Source: an uncultured Anaerolineales bacterium (lineage in GTDB: Bacteria; Chloroflexota; Anaerolineae; Aggregatilineales; Aggregatilineaceae). From it: a stretch of DNA of 38,995 nt. The notes beneath the pieces are model-generated. The model was not told the origin of the DNA. It saw only the letters and a program-made list of their open reading frames with translations, and did not search any database. Each line of letters begins with the position of its first letter. The first letter of the stretch is position 1. Below are positions 1 through 8,558 of the stretch, in pieces. Location of the stretch: positions 1 to 38,995 of the forward strand of contig CAKZOB010000070.1 of assembly GCA_937135955.1 (NCBI GenBank). Direction: 5' to 3'. Position numbers and translations under genes: made by a program.

Positions 1-77
1 GTCTTGCCATGGTCAATGTGGCCGATCGTCCCCACATTCACATGGGGCTTCTTGCGCTCAAATTTGCCTTTGGACAT
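1..77 (-). CDS. tuf: Elongation factor Tu, N-terminal fragment (runs off the window)
   Basis: Only the first 25 or so codons are inside the window. They read [20 protein letters not shown] followed by IDHGKT, which is the EF-Tu N-terminus leading into the G1 (P-loop) motif of the GTPase domain. EF-Tu carries aminoacyl-tRNA to the ribosomal A site as a GTP complex. The ATG (complement of 75-77) is preceded by an AGGAGG ribosome binding site about 5 bases upstream. The gene follows fusA after 59 bases on the same strand, in the classical rpsL-rpsG-fusA-tuf order. The P-loop reads GHIDHGK where many bacteria have GHVDHGK, a conservative change. The rest of the gene lies left of base 1. Confidence 0.95.
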   Translation of the reverse strand, partial: MSKGKFERKKPHVNVGTIGHIDHGK

Positions 78-136
78 GATGCCTCCTATCCAGTAACCGC
101 CTCATCGGCGTGCTGCAAGCAAGTGCCAGTGAGCGC

Positions 137-2233
137 TCAGCGCCCGCCGCGGATGATCTGTTCCATCAACGCATCCGGCACCGGCACGTACTTCTCGAAC
201 TCCATGGTGAAGCTACCGCGCCCCTGCGACAGGTTGCGCAGGCTGGTCGCGTAGCCGAACATCTCGCCCAGAGGGGCTTCGGCTTTGATGGCCGACAGGC
301 CGTCGGCGCGTGTTTCCACGCCGCCGATGTTGGCGCGGCGGGCGGATAGATCGCCCAGCACATCGCCTGCGTACTGCTCCGGCACGACCACCTCCACGCG
401 CATGTACGGCTCCAGCAGGATGCCACCCGCGCGCTGCACAGCGTCTTTGAGGGCCATCGAACCGGCGATCTTAAAGGCCAGATCGGACGAGTCCACCTCG
501 TGATACGATCCGTCCACGATCGAGACCTTGAAGCGCACCAGGGGGTAGCCCGCGATGATGCCGCTCTGTGCCGCCTCGCGGATACCTTCTTCCACCGAGC
601 GGATGAACTCTTTGGGAATAGCGCCCCCGATGACTTTGTTCTCGATGATCACATCGTCTTGGGCGTCTTCGGGCAGGGGTTCGATCTCGATGATGGCATG
701 ACCATACTGCCCACTGCCGCCCGTCTGCCGGACGAAGCGACCTTCGCCCCGCGCCCGCTGCGTGATCGTCTCGCGGTACGAGACGCGCGGCTTGCCCACA
801 CGGGCATCTACGTTGAACTCGCGGAACAGCCGATCCACCAACACTTCCAGGTGCAGCTCGCCCATGCCGGAGATCAACGTCTGCCCGGTCTGTTCGTTGG
901 TGCGCACCACGAAGGTCGGGTCTTCCTCAGCCAGCTTGCCCAGGGCCACGCCCATCTTGTCCTGGTCGGCCTTGGTCTTCGGCTCGATGGCGACCGAGAT
1001 GACCGGTTCGGGGAACTCGATCTTCTCCAGCACGATGGGGTGATTCTCCGCCGACAGCGTCTCGCCGGTGAAGGTGTCCTTCAGGCCCAGCGTGGCGGCG
1101 ATGTCGCCTGCGTATACGGCATCTATGTCTTCGCGACGGTCGGCGAACATGCGCACTACGCGCCCGATGCGCTCTTTGCGCCCCTTGGTGGAGTTGAGCA
1201 CCATCGTCCCGGCCTGGATCACGCCCGAATAGACGCGGAAGAACGCCAACCGCCCCACAAAGGGATCGGTGACGATCTTGAAGACCAGCGCGGCCAACGG
1301 CTCGTCGTCCGAAGCCTGACGTTCCTCGATGGCGCCGGTCTTGGGGTTGGTGCCCCGGATGGGCGGAATATCCAGCGGCGAGGGCAACAGGTCTACCACT
1401 GCATCGAGCAGCAACTGCACACCCTTGTTGCGCAGCGCCGAACCGCACAACACAGGGTGCACCGCGCCGGAGATAGTCGCGGCACGCAACGCGGCCAGCA
1501 ATTCCTCGGTGCTGATCGGCTCTTCGCTGAGATATTTCTCGGTCAGCGTCTCGTCGGTCTCGACGATCAGCTCGACCATGTGCTCCCGCGCGGCTTCAGC
1601 TTCCGGCAGAATGTCGGTGGGGATAGAGCGACGCTCAATGGCGGTGCCCAGGTCGTCGCCATAGGTGACCAGTTGCATATTCAGCAGGTCCACAATGCCG
1701 CTGAACGATGGCCCTTCGCCATAGGGAATCTGAATGGGCACAGGGTTGGCGTTCAGCCGCTCGGCGATCATCTTGACACAGCGCCGGAAGTCCGCCCCCA
1801 CGCGATCCATCTTGTTGACGAAGCAGATGCGGGGCACATGATACTGATTGGCCTGCCGCCACACTGTTTCGGACTGCGGCTCAACGCCCGCCACACCGTC
1901 GAAGACCACCACGCCGCCGTCGAGCACGCGCAGGCTGCGCTGCACTTCGGCGGTGAAGTCCACATGACCTGGCGTGTCAATCAGGTTGATCTGATGATCG
2001 CGCCAGAAGGCGGTGACGGCGGCTGCCGTGATGGTGATACCGCGTTCCTTCTCCTGCTCCATGTAGTCGGTGGTCGCCGCGCCGTCGTGCACCTCGCCCA
2101 TGCGATGAATGCGCCCGGCATAGTACAACACACGCTCGGTGGTGGTTGTCTTGCCAGCGTCAATATGGGCGATGATGCCGATGTTGCGGACACGGGCCAG
2201 GTCCAGAGCAGGACCGGCGGCTTTCTTGGCCAT
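137..2233 (-). CDS. fusA: Elongation factor G
   Basis: This 698-residue protein has the usual EF-G length. EF-G is the GTPase that drives translocation of tRNA and mRNA on the ribosome and, with RRF, ribosome recycling. Visible motifs are the P-loop [17 protein letters not shown] near residue 22, the switch II motif DTPGHVDF near 85, and NKMDR near 140 for guanine recognition. Domain II, the domain IV region around [14 protein letters not shown] and the C-terminal domain V ([13 protein letters not shown]) follow. The start [20 protein letters not shown] matches the family N-terminus. The gene sits 23 bases after rpsG and 59 bases before tuf, in the str operon. Its ribosome binding site is weak (AGAAG), suggesting translation is partly coupled to rpsG. 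Confidence 0.97.
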   Translation of the reverse strand: MAKKAAGPALDLARVRNIGIIAHIDAGKTTTTERVLYYAGRIHRMGEVHDGAATTDYMEQEKERGITITAAAVTAFWRDHQINLIDTPGHVDFTAEVQRSLRVLDGGVVVFDGVAGVEPQSETVWRQANQYHVPRICFVNKMDRVGADFRRCVKMIAERLNANPVPIQIPYGEGPSFSGIVDLLNMQLVTYGDDLGTAIERRSIPTDILPEAEAAREHMVELIVETDETLTEKYLSEEPISTEELLAALRAATISGAVHPVLCGSALRNKGVQLLLDAVVDLLPSPLDIPPIRGTNPKTGAIEERQASDDEPLAALVFKIVTDPFVGRLAFFRVYSGVIQAGTMVLNSTKGRKERIGRVVRMFADRREDIDAVYAGDIAATLGLKDTFTGETLSAENHPIVLEKIEFPEPVISVAIEPKTKADQDKMGVALGKLAEEDPTFVVRTNEQTGQTLISGMGELHLEVLVDRLFREFNVDARVGKPRVSYRETITQRARGEGRFVRQTGGSGQYGHAIIEIEPLPEDAQDDVIIENKVIGGAIPKEFIRSVEEGIREAAQSGIIAGYPLVRFKVSIVDGSYHEVDSSDLAFKIAGSMALKDAVQRAGGILLEPYMRVEVVVPEQYAGDVLGDLSARRANIGGVETRADGLSAIKAEAPLGEMFGYATSLRNLSQGRGSFTMEFEKYVPVPDALMEQIIRGGR

Positions 2234-2256
2234 GACTTCTACGACGTTTCTCTCAA

Positions 2257-2727
2257 TTACCAGCGATAGTGTGCGAACGCCCGGTTGGCTTCGGCCATAC
2301 GGTGCGTGTCTAGCTTCTTCTTGATGGCATTGCCCTGCTCGGCAGCCGCGTCCATGAACTCGGCGGCCAGCTTTTCGGCAATGTTGCGACCGCTACGGGC
2401 ACGCGCCGCCTGCAACAACCAGCGCATGGCCAGCGACAGAGCGCGACCGGGTTCCACTTCCACGGGCACCTGATAGGTCGAGCCGCCCACGCGGCGCGGC
2501 TTGACTTCCAGGGCGGGGGTGGCGTTGCGGATGGCCAGCTCGAAGATTTCGATCGGGTCGCGCTTGGCGCGCTGCTCGATCAGCTCGAAGGCTTCGTAGA
2601 GCATCCGCTGGGCGACGCTCTTCTTGCCGCCGCGCATCATGCGGTTGATGAACATGGCGACATGGACGTTGTTGTATTTCACGTCCGGTGCCACGGGTCG
2701 TCTGGGAGGTGTAGACCGTCTTGGCAT
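2257..2727 (-). CDS. rpsG: 30S ribosomal protein S7
   Basis: The 156-residue protein is the S7 primary 16S rRNA-binding protein, which nucleates assembly of the 30S head and contacts the mRNA exit and E-site region. Family segments seen are [40 protein letters not shown], a central [14 protein letters not shown] loop and the C-terminal [12 protein letters not shown]. The ATG is preceded by GGAGAGATAGAGG. It lies 20 bases after the rpsL stop and 23 before fusA. In E. coli S7 is the translational autoregulator of the str operon; whether that applies here cannot be told from the sequence. Confidence 0.97.
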   Translation of the reverse strand: MPRRSTPPRRPVAPDVKYNNVHVAMFINRMMRGGKKSVAQRMLYEAFELIEQRAKRDPIEIFELAIRNATPALEVKPRRVGGSTYQVPVEVEPGRALSLAMRWLLQAARARSGRNIAEKLAAEFMDAAAEQGNAIKKKLDTHRMAEANRAFAHYRW

Positions 2728-2747
2728 CCTCTATCTCTCCAGAAAGC

Positions 2748-3185
2748 CTATTTCTTGGCCTGGGTCTTCGCCTTAGGCCGCTTGGCACCGTACTTGCTGC
2801 GGCCCTGCTCGCGCTTGGCCACGCCATCGGCATCCAGCGTGCCGCGCACAATGTGATAGCGCACGCCGGGCAGGTCCTTCACGCGGCCCCCGCGCACCAG
2901 CACCACGCTGTGCTCCTGCAGGCTGTGCCCTTCGCCGGGGATGTACGCCGTCACCTCGATGCCGTTGGTCAGGCGCACGCGCGCGACTTTACGCAGCGCC
3001 GAGTTCGGCTTCTTAGGGGTCATCGTCTTGACCTGCGTGCAGACGCCACGCTTCTGCGGAGAGCCTTTGGGCTGGCGCGTGCGCCGCTGCGTGAACGAGT
3101 TAAAGGTGTACTGCAGCGCCGGTGCCTTGCTCTTCTTGCGCTTCGGCTGACGACCCTTGCGGATCAATTGATTGATAGTCGGCAT
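2748..3185 (-). CDS. rpsL: 30S ribosomal protein S12
   Basis: The 145-residue S12 protein is part of the decoding centre and the classical streptomycin-resistance locus. I start it at [12 protein letters not shown] (ATG at 3183-3185) behind GGAGGCAGGT; an upstream in-frame ATG at 3197 lies inside that ribosome binding site and is rejected. Diagnostic segments are [20 protein letters not shown] and [17 protein letters not shown]. Compared with the E. coli form (about 124 residues) it has an insertion of roughly 13-15 residues between PALQ and GSPQKRG ([16 protein letters not shown]) and a Lys/Ala-rich C-terminal tail. I believe such an insertion is characteristic of Chloroflexota S12, from memory. 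It is the first gene of the str operon. Confidence 0.97.
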   Translation of the reverse strand: MPTINQLIRKGRQPKRKKSKAPALQYTFNSFTQRRTRQPKGSPQKRGVCTQVKTMTPKKPNSALRKVARVRLTNGIEVTAYIPGEGHSLQEHSVVLVRGGRVKDLPGVRYHIVRGTLDADGVAKREQGRSKYGAKRPKAKTQAKK

Positions 3186-3411
3186 ACCTGCCTCCATCTC
3201 TAGGCCAGGGCCTTGACCGGTCAGTAGCCCTGGCTTCTTCGCTACGTTAGGCGCGACGACGGGCGCTCACTCTCTGACGCGCCCGTCCTGCTGGCAGAAC
3301 GCGAGGCCATCCAAACAACTAACGGCACGGGTGGCCTCACGATCGAGAACACATCAAATTCGGTCGCCAGCGCCCTGAACCGAGCAGGGTTAGCGCCGCC
3401 TGAGTGAAAAG
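3186..3411 (-). promoter_or_regulatory. str operon 5' leader with three hairpins
   Basis: Between the promoter at 3419-3447 and rpsL lie about 225 untranslated bases. They contain three separate hairpins: GAGGCCA/TGGCCTC (3303-3309 with 3332-3338), a perfect 9-bp stem (3258-3266 with 3279-3287), and GCCAGGGC/GCCCTGGC (3204-3211 with 3227-3234) enclosing the palindrome TGACCGGTCA. The last ends 19 bases before the rpsL start codon. No U-run follows any stem, so these are not simple intrinsic terminators. A role in ribosomal-protein feedback or mRNA stability is inferred only. Confidence 0.5.
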
Positions 3412-3418
3412 CAGGCTC

Positions 3419-3447
3419 ATCTTAGCATCAGGCGGGGGGGCTGTCAA
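3419..3447 (-). promoter_or_regulatory. Promoter of the str operon
   Basis: On the minus strand a perfect -35 box TTGACA (3442-3447) is followed after exactly 17 bases by TAAGAT (3419-3424). The spacer contains a run of seven C residues. The predicted transcription start is near 3412, upstream of rpsL. Confidence 0.75.
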
Positions 3448-3461
3448 GGATGATTCGCTGA

Positions 3462-3831
3462 GGGGTGCGTTTGACGAAAGTTCACGGTCGGCTGATAAGG
3501 CCTCAGACCCGTTCGGATTTGTCGGGTACTGGAACTAACCTGAAATGCACCCACTTTGAGAGGTGCGCGCAAACTGTGACAGGCTGTTTGCTGGGCTGTG
3601 GTTGACCTCACCCCCAGCCTCGCTACGCTCGGCTTGCCGACGCGGGCAGGAGGCGCGAGGCGCGCCAGCGCCGAGCGGGGGTGAGGTCAACGCCTCCGCA
3701 CCGGGCAAACCGCTGAGAACCTCTGCTCGCACTCAGTTTGAGGGGGCACTTCACAACAGTTCACCCCAGAGCGCGGCTTCAGAAATCCGCCTCAGTTCGC
3801 TTGCACTAGTGAACTCAACTGAAATACACCC
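3462..3831. repeat. Composite palindromic repeat, copy 1
   Basis: This noncoding stretch between rpsL and the dehydrogenase gene is built of three parts. Bases 3462-3552 form a 91-bp unit starting GGGGTGCGTTTGA and ending TGAAATGCACCC. Bases 3566-3691 hold a GCAAACTGTGACAGGCTG module and a palindrome whose arms GTTGACCTCACCCCC (3601-3615) and its exact complement (3677-3691) match perfectly. Bases 3742-3831 form a second unit, from GGGGGCACTTCA to TGAAATACACCC. Related copies lie at 6060-6129, 16625-16772 and 31562-31933. No open frame here looks coding. Confidence 0.75.
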
Positions 3832-3939
3832 TCGCTGAGGGGAATGCGTGCCGCCAGGCTGATCCCCGCCCAGAAATATACGTTATACTTGGCGCGTTGT
3901 CTTGGGACAAGTCACTTACCGGAAAGAGGTCATTATATC

Positions 3940-4986
3940 ATGGCAAGAGCGCTCGTTTTCAGTGCTCCCCGCACCGTGGACTATGAAGATTATCCCGACG
4001 ATCTCCTGCCACCGGACGGCGTGCGCATCAAGACCCTGTTTTCGGGCATCAGCGCGGGCACAGAACTGACGCAATATCGCGGCACTAACCCCTATCTGCA
4101 CAAGCGTTGGGATGCCAACACACGTCTGTTTTTGCCCGGCGAAGAGACGACGCTGACCTATCCCATCCGCACCCTGGGTTACGAGGAAGTGGGACAGGTC
4201 ATCGAGCGTGGCGCGGCGGTGGAAGATATCCCGCTGGGAGCATTTATCTTCGGCACCTGGGGACACCGCACCCATCACGTGGCGACGGCAGAATACGCGC
4301 GGGCGCATCTGATGCCTGCCGGCCTGGAGCCAGTGCTGGGCATCTTCTCGCACATCGGCGCGGTGGCGCTCAACGGCGTGCACGATGGGCGCGTGCGCAT
4401 TGGCGAGACGGTGGCCGTCTTCGGGCTGGGCGTGTTGGGGCAGATTGTCGCGCAGGCGGCGCGCCAATCGGGTGCGCGGGTGATCGCTGTGGATTTGCTC
4501 GATGCGCGGCTGGAGACGGCCAGGGCGCTCGGCGCACATGTGACGCTCAACCCCAGCCGCGAGCGCGTCGCCGAAGCGATCAAAGACCTGACGGGCGGGC
4601 GCGGCGCGGATGTGTGCTTCGAAGTAGCCGGTTCGACGGCAGCGCTGCAAGAGGCCATCCGCGCGGCGGCTTATTCGGCGCGGGTGGTGGCAATGGGCTT
4701 CTTCCAGGGCGAGGCGCGCGGGCTGTACCTGGGCGAGGAGTTCCATCACAACCGCATCAACATCGTCTGCTCGCAGATTGGCGGCACCGATCCCGAACTG
4801 CGCTATCGCTGGGACAAGCTGCGGCTGTGGCAGGCGGCGATTCAGCTTCAGGCGGACGGCTTGCTCAACCTGCGCCCGCTGATCACGCACACCGCCCCCT
4901 TCGACCGCGCGGGCGAACTCTTCAGCCTGCTGGATCAGACGCCCGATCAGGTCATGCAGGCCGTGTTGGAATTCCCGGCTCACTGA
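3940..4986 (+). CDS. MDR-superfamily (alcohol dehydrogenase-like) oxidoreductase
   Basis: The start chosen is ATG 3940 (MARALVFSAPRTVDYEDY), 9 bases after GGAAAGAGGT, giving 348 residues; an upstream in-frame ATG at 3844 lacks a site. The protein has a GroES-like N-terminal domain and an NAD(P)-binding Rossmann domain with VAVFGLGVLGQIVAQ near residue 160. The canonical catalytic-zinc residues are absent: the usual Cys position lies in SGISAGTELTQYRG and the GHE motif is GYEEVGQV. The four-Cys structural zinc lobe is also missing. A TATACT box (3884-3889) may be its -10. It lies 14 bases upstream of a Gfo/Idh/MocA gene, so the pair probably acts on one sugar-like or polyol substrate. The substrate is unknown; SGISxGTE also occurs in BchC-type enzymes. 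Confidence 0.85.
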   Translation: MARALVFSAPRTVDYEDYPDDLLPPDGVRIKTLFSGISAGTELTQYRGTNPYLHKRWDANTRLFLPGEETTLTYPIRTLGYEEVGQVIERGAAVEDIPLGAFIFGTWGHRTHHVATAEYARAHLMPAGLEPVLGIFSHIGAVALNGVHDGRVRIGETVAVFGLGVLGQIVAQAARQSGARVIAVDLLDARLETARALGAHVTLNPSRERVAEAIKDLTGGRGADVCFEVAGSTAALQEAIRAAAYSARVVAMGFFQGEARGLYLGEEFHHNRINIVCSQIGGTDPELRYRWDKLRLWQAAIQLQADGLLNLRPLITHTAPFDRAGELFSLLDQTPDQVMQAVLEFPAH

Positions 4987-5000
4987 GCGAGGAGACGCCG

Positions 5001-6011
5001 ATGAACACGCTACGAGCGGGCATTCTGGGCTGTGGCAACTTCGCGCACCGGCACGCGCAGATTCTGACAGCCCTGGCAGAAACCGAGCAGGTGGAGTTGA
5101 TCGCCTTCTGTGACCGCAACGAGTGGAAAGCCCAGGCGTTCGCCGACCAGTACGCCCCTGGGCGCGGCCAGGTGTTCACCGACCATCACACCCTCTTCGA
5201 CCGCGCCGCCCTCGATTTGCTGGTCATCTGCCTGCCACCTTACGGGCACAGCAACGAGGTAGACCTGGCTGCCGAACGGGGCATTCACCTGTTGATCGAA
5301 AAACCCATCGCCCTGCACTCGGAACACGCCTGGCGCATGGTCGAGGCGGCGGAACGCGCCGGCATCAAGACACAGGTGGGCTTTATGTTCCGCTTCGGCG
5401 AGGCGGTGGAGCGCCTGAAAGCACTGCTGGTCTCTGGCGAAGCCGGGCGGCCCGGCCTGATGAGCGGGCGCTACTTCTGCAATGCCCTGCACGCCGACTG
5501 GTGGCGCGACAAACAGAAGTCCGGCGGGCAACTGGTGGAACAGGCCATCCATATTTTCGATCTGTTGCGCTATTTCTTTGGCGATCCGGTCTGCGTCTAC
5601 AGCCGCCAGGAGAACGTCTTTCACCGCGACGTGCCCGGCTACACTGCCGAAGACGTGAGCGCGACGGTGATCAGCTTCCCCAATGGCGCGCTGGGAGTGA
5701 TCTATGCCACCAACGGGGCGATCCCCGGCAAATGGATCGGCGATTACCGCGTGGTAGCGCAGCGCCTGACGGCGGAGTTCAGCAATGCCAACCAGGCGAC
5801 TTTCTACTTCACCGACGACCCGCAACGGGAACCGCTGCTGATCACCTCCGAGCGGGACTTCCGCCAGGCGCAAATGCAAGACCTGTTGCGGGCCATCCGC
5901 ACCGATGGACAAACGCGCACACCCATCCGCGAAGGGGCCAAAACGCTCGACCTGGTGCTGGCAGCGGCGCGTTCCAACGACCTGCGGGCCGAAGTGGCGC
6001 TGTCCTGGTGA
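5001..6011 (+). CDS. Gfo/Idh/MocA family NAD(P)-dependent oxidoreductase
   Basis: The 336-residue protein starts at ATG 5001 after GAGGAG. Its N-terminal Rossmann fold begins with LRAGILGCGNFAHRHAQIL, and the family signature EKPIA (in LLIEKPIALHSE) lies near residue 97. The C-terminal alpha/beta domain carries GGQLVEQAIHIFDLLRYFFG near residue 175, where the conserved His of the GGxxxDxxxHxxD-like motif falls. Members oxidise or reduce sugars, inositols and related hydroxyl compounds with NAD(P). It is 14 bases downstream of the MDR dehydrogenase and likely co-transcribed with it. The paired arrangement suggests two-step oxidation or epimerisation of a carbohydrate, but the substrate cannot be named. 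Confidence 0.9.
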   Translation: MNTLRAGILGCGNFAHRHAQILTALAETEQVELIAFCDRNEWKAQAFADQYAPGRGQVFTDHHTLFDRAALDLLVICLPPYGHSNEVDLAAERGIHLLIEKPIALHSEHAWRMVEAAERAGIKTQVGFMFRFGEAVERLKALLVSGEAGRPGLMSGRYFCNALHADWWRDKQKSGGQLVEQAIHIFDLLRYFFGDPVCVYSRQENVFHRDVPGYTAEDVSATVISFPNGALGVIYATNGAIPGKWIGDYRVVAQRLTAEFSNANQATFYFTDDPQREPLLITSERDFRQAQMQDLLRAIRTDGQTRTPIREGAKTLDLVLAAARSNDLRAEVALSW

Positions 6012-6059
6012 GCGGGTGCGCGATGGACAGGACGCACTGACGACCTCTCTGACCGCGCG

Positions 6060-6129
6060 CTGCCCCCTCAGCTCCGACGCGGGGAGGGGGCAGCGAGGCG
6101 CGCCAGCGCCGAGCGGGGGTGAGGTCAAC
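6060..6129. repeat. Palindromic repeat, partial copy 2, possible terminator
   Basis: CTGCCCCCTC (6060-6069) pairs with GAGGGGGCAG (6084-6093), making a hairpin about 50 bases after the oxidoreductase stop. The following 37 bases (6093-6129) are identical to 3655-3691 in copy 1, ending in GGGGGTGAGGTCAAC. Only one arm of the copy-1 palindrome is present, so this copy is truncated or rearranged. The remaining 6130-6214 shows no gene. Confidence 0.6.
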
Positions 6130-6214
6130 CAAAAGATCACACCTGAGCTTACTTCTGCCCATGGTTCTGCTGGCCGGTTTGAATGCACTCCTCCTGCTTA
6201 GGCCCGCCTCGCTC

Positions 6215-6243
6215 TTGCCAGGGGCGCAGCAGTGCAGTACACT
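6215..6243 (+). promoter_or_regulatory. Candidate promoter of the methyltetrahydrofolate methyltransferase gene
   Basis: TTGCCA (6215-6220) is separated by 17 bases from TACACT (6238-6243). Transcription from it would give a leader of about 110 bases before ATG 6362. I see no recognisable riboswitch in that leader. Confidence 0.4.
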
Positions 6244-6361
6244 CCGCCCGCAGCGTTCTCTGCCTCTCGCAACGAGGCGCTGGGCGTCAGCGTGTTCGCA
6301 GCATCGAACTCTTCGGCTCAAAACCCTCGAACGTTATAAGTAGCAGGAGTGAAGACTTTTC

Positions 6362-7207
6362 ATGCAGACTGTGCTCAAAGGCCCTTCGACCGAGGTCATC
6401 ATCGGCCCCGATCTGCCGATCGTGATGATCGGCGAGCGCATCAACCCCACCGGACGCAAGGTCTTCAGCGCCGAACTCCAGGCGGGCGACCTCAGCCGCA
6501 TCCCGCGCGATGCCCAGGCTCAGGCGGACGCGGGCGCGCGCGTGCTGGATGTCAACGTCGGCGCGGCCAGCGTGGACGAAGTAGCGCTGTTGCCGCAGGC
6601 TGTGCGACTGGTGCAGGAGACGGTAGACCTGCCCGTGTGCATTGACTCGGCCAATCCCGCGGCGCTCGAAGCCGGACTGAAAGCCGCCCGCGGACGCGCC
6701 CTGGTCAACTCGGTCAACGGGGAGGCGGCCAAGCTCAAAGCCGTGTTGCCCATCGTGGCCGAGTATGGCGCGGCGGTGATCGCCCTGTGCATGGACGACA
6801 ACGGCATCCCGACTACGCCGGAGGCGCGGCTGCGCGTGGCCGAGAATATCCTCAATGAGGCGGCTAAGCTGAACATCAAACCGGAAGACATCCTCTTCGA
6901 TCCGCTGGTGATGGCCATCAGCGCCGATCACACCGCCGGCGCGGTGACGCTGGCCACTGCCCGCCTGATCCGGCAGACCCTGGGCTGCAACATGACCGCG
7001 GGCGCGAGCAATGTATCGCACGGGATGCCCGAACGCGAGGTGCTCAATACCGTCTTCCTGGCGCTACTGGCGCACGAGGGAGTCAACGCGCCCATCTGCA
7101 ACCCCCTCACCAACGGGCTGGCCATCCGCGCCATTGACCTGATGCTGGGGCGCGACGAGTGGGGCATGGGCTACATCCGCGCCTACCGCGCCCTGGCGAA
7201 AGCATAG
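6362..7207 (+). CDS. Pterin-binding methyltransferase (AcsE/MetH-type methyl-THF:corrinoid methyltransferase)
   Basis: The 281-residue protein belongs to the pterin-binding TIM-barrel family. It begins MQTVLKGPSTEVIIGPDLP, and VMIGERINPTGRK near residue 22 is characteristic of methyltetrahydrofolate-binding enzymes such as AcsE, MtrH-like proteins and the MetH folate domain. Other conserved parts are DAGARVLDVNVG (with the pterin-contacting Asp), PVCIDSANP, NSVNGE and GASNVSHGMPER. The length equals free-standing methyl-THF:corrinoid methyltransferases and is unlike dihydropteroate synthase, which lacks the GERINPTG motif. AGGAGTGA precedes the start. The role is inferred as transfer of the methyl group of methyl-THF to a corrinoid protein. 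No corrinoid protein or CO-dehydrogenase gene is adjacent. A strong hairpin terminator follows. Confidence 0.85.
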   Translation: MQTVLKGPSTEVIIGPDLPIVMIGERINPTGRKVFSAELQAGDLSRIPRDAQAQADAGARVLDVNVGAASVDEVALLPQAVRLVQETVDLPVCIDSANPAALEAGLKAARGRALVNSVNGEAAKLKAVLPIVAEYGAAVIALCMDDNGIPTTPEARLRVAENILNEAAKLNIKPEDILFDPLVMAISADHTAGAVTLATARLIRQTLGCNMTAGASNVSHGMPEREVLNTVFLALLAHEGVNAPICNPLTNGLAIRAIDLMLGRDEWGMGYIRAYRALAKA

Positions 7208-7239
7208 CGCTGCCCCAGTAGAGGCCATACCAAACAGGA

Positions 7240-7277
7240 AGCGCCCCCTGCGTTCGCCGCAGCGGGGCGCTCTTCTT
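7240..7277. terminator. Hairpin terminator between convergent genes
   Basis: The arms AGCGCCCCCTGCG (7240-7252) and CGCAGCGGGGCGCT (7258-7271) pair almost fully around a TTCGC loop and are followed by CTTCTTT. It lies between the ends of the convergent genes at 7207 and 7304 and could serve both. Confidence 0.7.
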
Positions 7278-7303
7278 TCCAGCTCCCCGAACCCTCTTTG
7301 CCT

Positions 7304-8449
7304 TCAGTTCAGGCGGATGTCAATCCAGTTGGTGCGCCCTGCTTCAACCGTCACTGTGCCCTTGAAGCGCAGCACGTCGTTCTTGCGCACGATCACCTGG
7401 TATTCCCCCGCAGGTAGATCGGCGTAGGTGAAATGCTCGCCGTAATACGGATCGGGGTTGACCGTGTCGTCGGCGTAAGAATAAGCGGTGCGGCTGGGTC
7501 CGCCGTCCGACTGAATGGTGATCGCCACGTCGTACAGGCGATGGCCATGCGCGTCCGTGATACGCCCGGCCAGCGTGCCATGGGTGGGCCAGGGGCGAAT
7601 CCACAGGTCGGGGTTGTAGGTGCGGCCATAGTCGTAGGGATTGCCCAGGCGCACTTCCAGGTGCAGGTGTGCTCCCAGGGCCACCCCTGTCGCGCCCACC
7701 TGCCCGATCTTCTGCCCCTGCTCGACACGCTGCCCCGCCTGTACGTCCACCCGCAACATGTGCCCGTAGAGCGTGTAGAGCGGCTCACCGGTCGGCGCTT
7801 TCTGATCGTGCTCGATCACCACCAGGTTGCCGTAGAAGTCGGTGCTCGGCCCGAACTGCATCACCGAGTCGCTGCCCGCGTAGATCACCCACCCACTGGC
7901 CACGGCCAGAATCGCCGTGCCCAGCGGATTCTGAATATCAATGCCGTGATGCGTCTGGAACTGCCCGCCGCCGGTCGAGCCGTAGGGGTAATTGCGGCTG
8001 GCGTAGTCGCGGATATGGTTGCTGGGGTCGCGGGGGAACGGTCGCCCCAGCCAGTAGTGATCGCGCAGTTCGCCCGTCTGCTCGAATGTGTCGGCGATGG
8101 GTGCGTTGTCCCCGGCGGCCTGCAAAAGGGCCTGCGTCGGGCGCGGCGTGTTGGTGGGGTAAGCGGTGGGCGTCGCCTGCGCGCTGACCAGAAGCACTGC
8201 CAAGGTCGGCGCGACGGTCGTTGAAGCGGTCGGGGTCGGCGTAGCGGAAGGGGACGGGGGGAGTGTCGCTGTGGGCCAGGGCGTCGCCGTGGGGACGCGC
8301 GTCGCCTGCGCCTGGAACGCAATGGCCGTGCCCAGCGTGTCGGTCGTCGGTGAGGGGATGGGGGTAGGGGCTGCGCCATTCCCTGCCTGGCAGGCGGTCG
8401 CCAGGCTCAACAGCGCGGCGATCATCAGCAGCGGCCCTCTGCGTGTCAT
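7304..8449 (-). CDS. M23-family peptidase lipoprotein with C-terminal beta-sandwich domain
   Basis: I start this at ATG 8449 (MTRRGPLLMIAALLSLATAC), which makes a lipoprotein-like signal peptide. A TTG three codons upstream has a better-spaced AAGGAAA, and an ATG at 8521 is also in frame. After the Cys comes a long Thr/Pro/Ala-rich spacer to about residue 110. The LytM/M23 zinc endopeptidase domain follows, with HHGIDI (His and Asp ligands) near 170, YGHM near 230 and HLHLEV (the HxH motif) near 263. Such enzymes cut cell-wall peptides outside the cytoplasm. The last 90 residues (GTLAGRITDAHGHRLYDVAITI onward) resemble a carboxypeptidase regulatory-like beta-sandwich. The lipobox has Ala at -3, so lipidation is probable rather than certain. 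It lies downstream of ftcD, in the same direction. Confidence 0.85.
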   Translation of the reverse strand: MTRRGPLLMIAALLSLATACQAGNGAAPTPIPSPTTDTLGTAIAFQAQATRVPTATPWPTATLPPSPSATPTPTASTTVAPTLAVLLVSAQATPTAYPTNTPRPTQALLQAAGDNAPIADTFEQTGELRDHYWLGRPFPRDPSNHIRDYASRNYPYGSTGGGQFQTHHGIDIQNPLGTAILAVASGWVIYAGSDSVMQFGPSTDFYGNLVVIEHDQKAPTGEPLYTLYGHMLRVDVQAGQRVEQGQKIGQVGATGVALGAHLHLEVRLGNPYDYGRTYNPDLWIRPWPTHGTLAGRITDAHGHRLYDVAITIQSDGGPSRTAYSYADDTVNPDPYYGEHFTYADLPAGEYQVIVRKNDVLRFKGTVTVEAGRTNWIDIRLN

Positions 8450-8558
8450 CACGGCCAACAGTTGTTTCCTTTTCACTCTGTCTCGCGCGGTGCCTGTTTT
8501 TCTGCGCCGCGCCCTGGGCATCTCGGCGGTTCAAAAGCCTTAGAACCTGCCAGCGGCG

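Noticed and set aside
500-2269. Long open frame antisense to fusA (589 codons)
   Set aside because: It lies entirely opposite EF-G, is rich in His, Gln, Arg and Asp as expected for complement frames of GC-rich genes, and shows no family motif.
3916-4983. Open frame antisense to the MDR dehydrogenase
   Set aside because: It shadows a gene with clear Rossmann motifs on the plus strand and has no ribosome binding site or recognisable motif.
4107-5000. N-terminal extension of the Gfo/Idh/MocA frame into the upstream gene
   Set aside because: The extension is out of frame with the real dehydrogenase it overlaps, and the family start with its GAGGAG site is at 5001.
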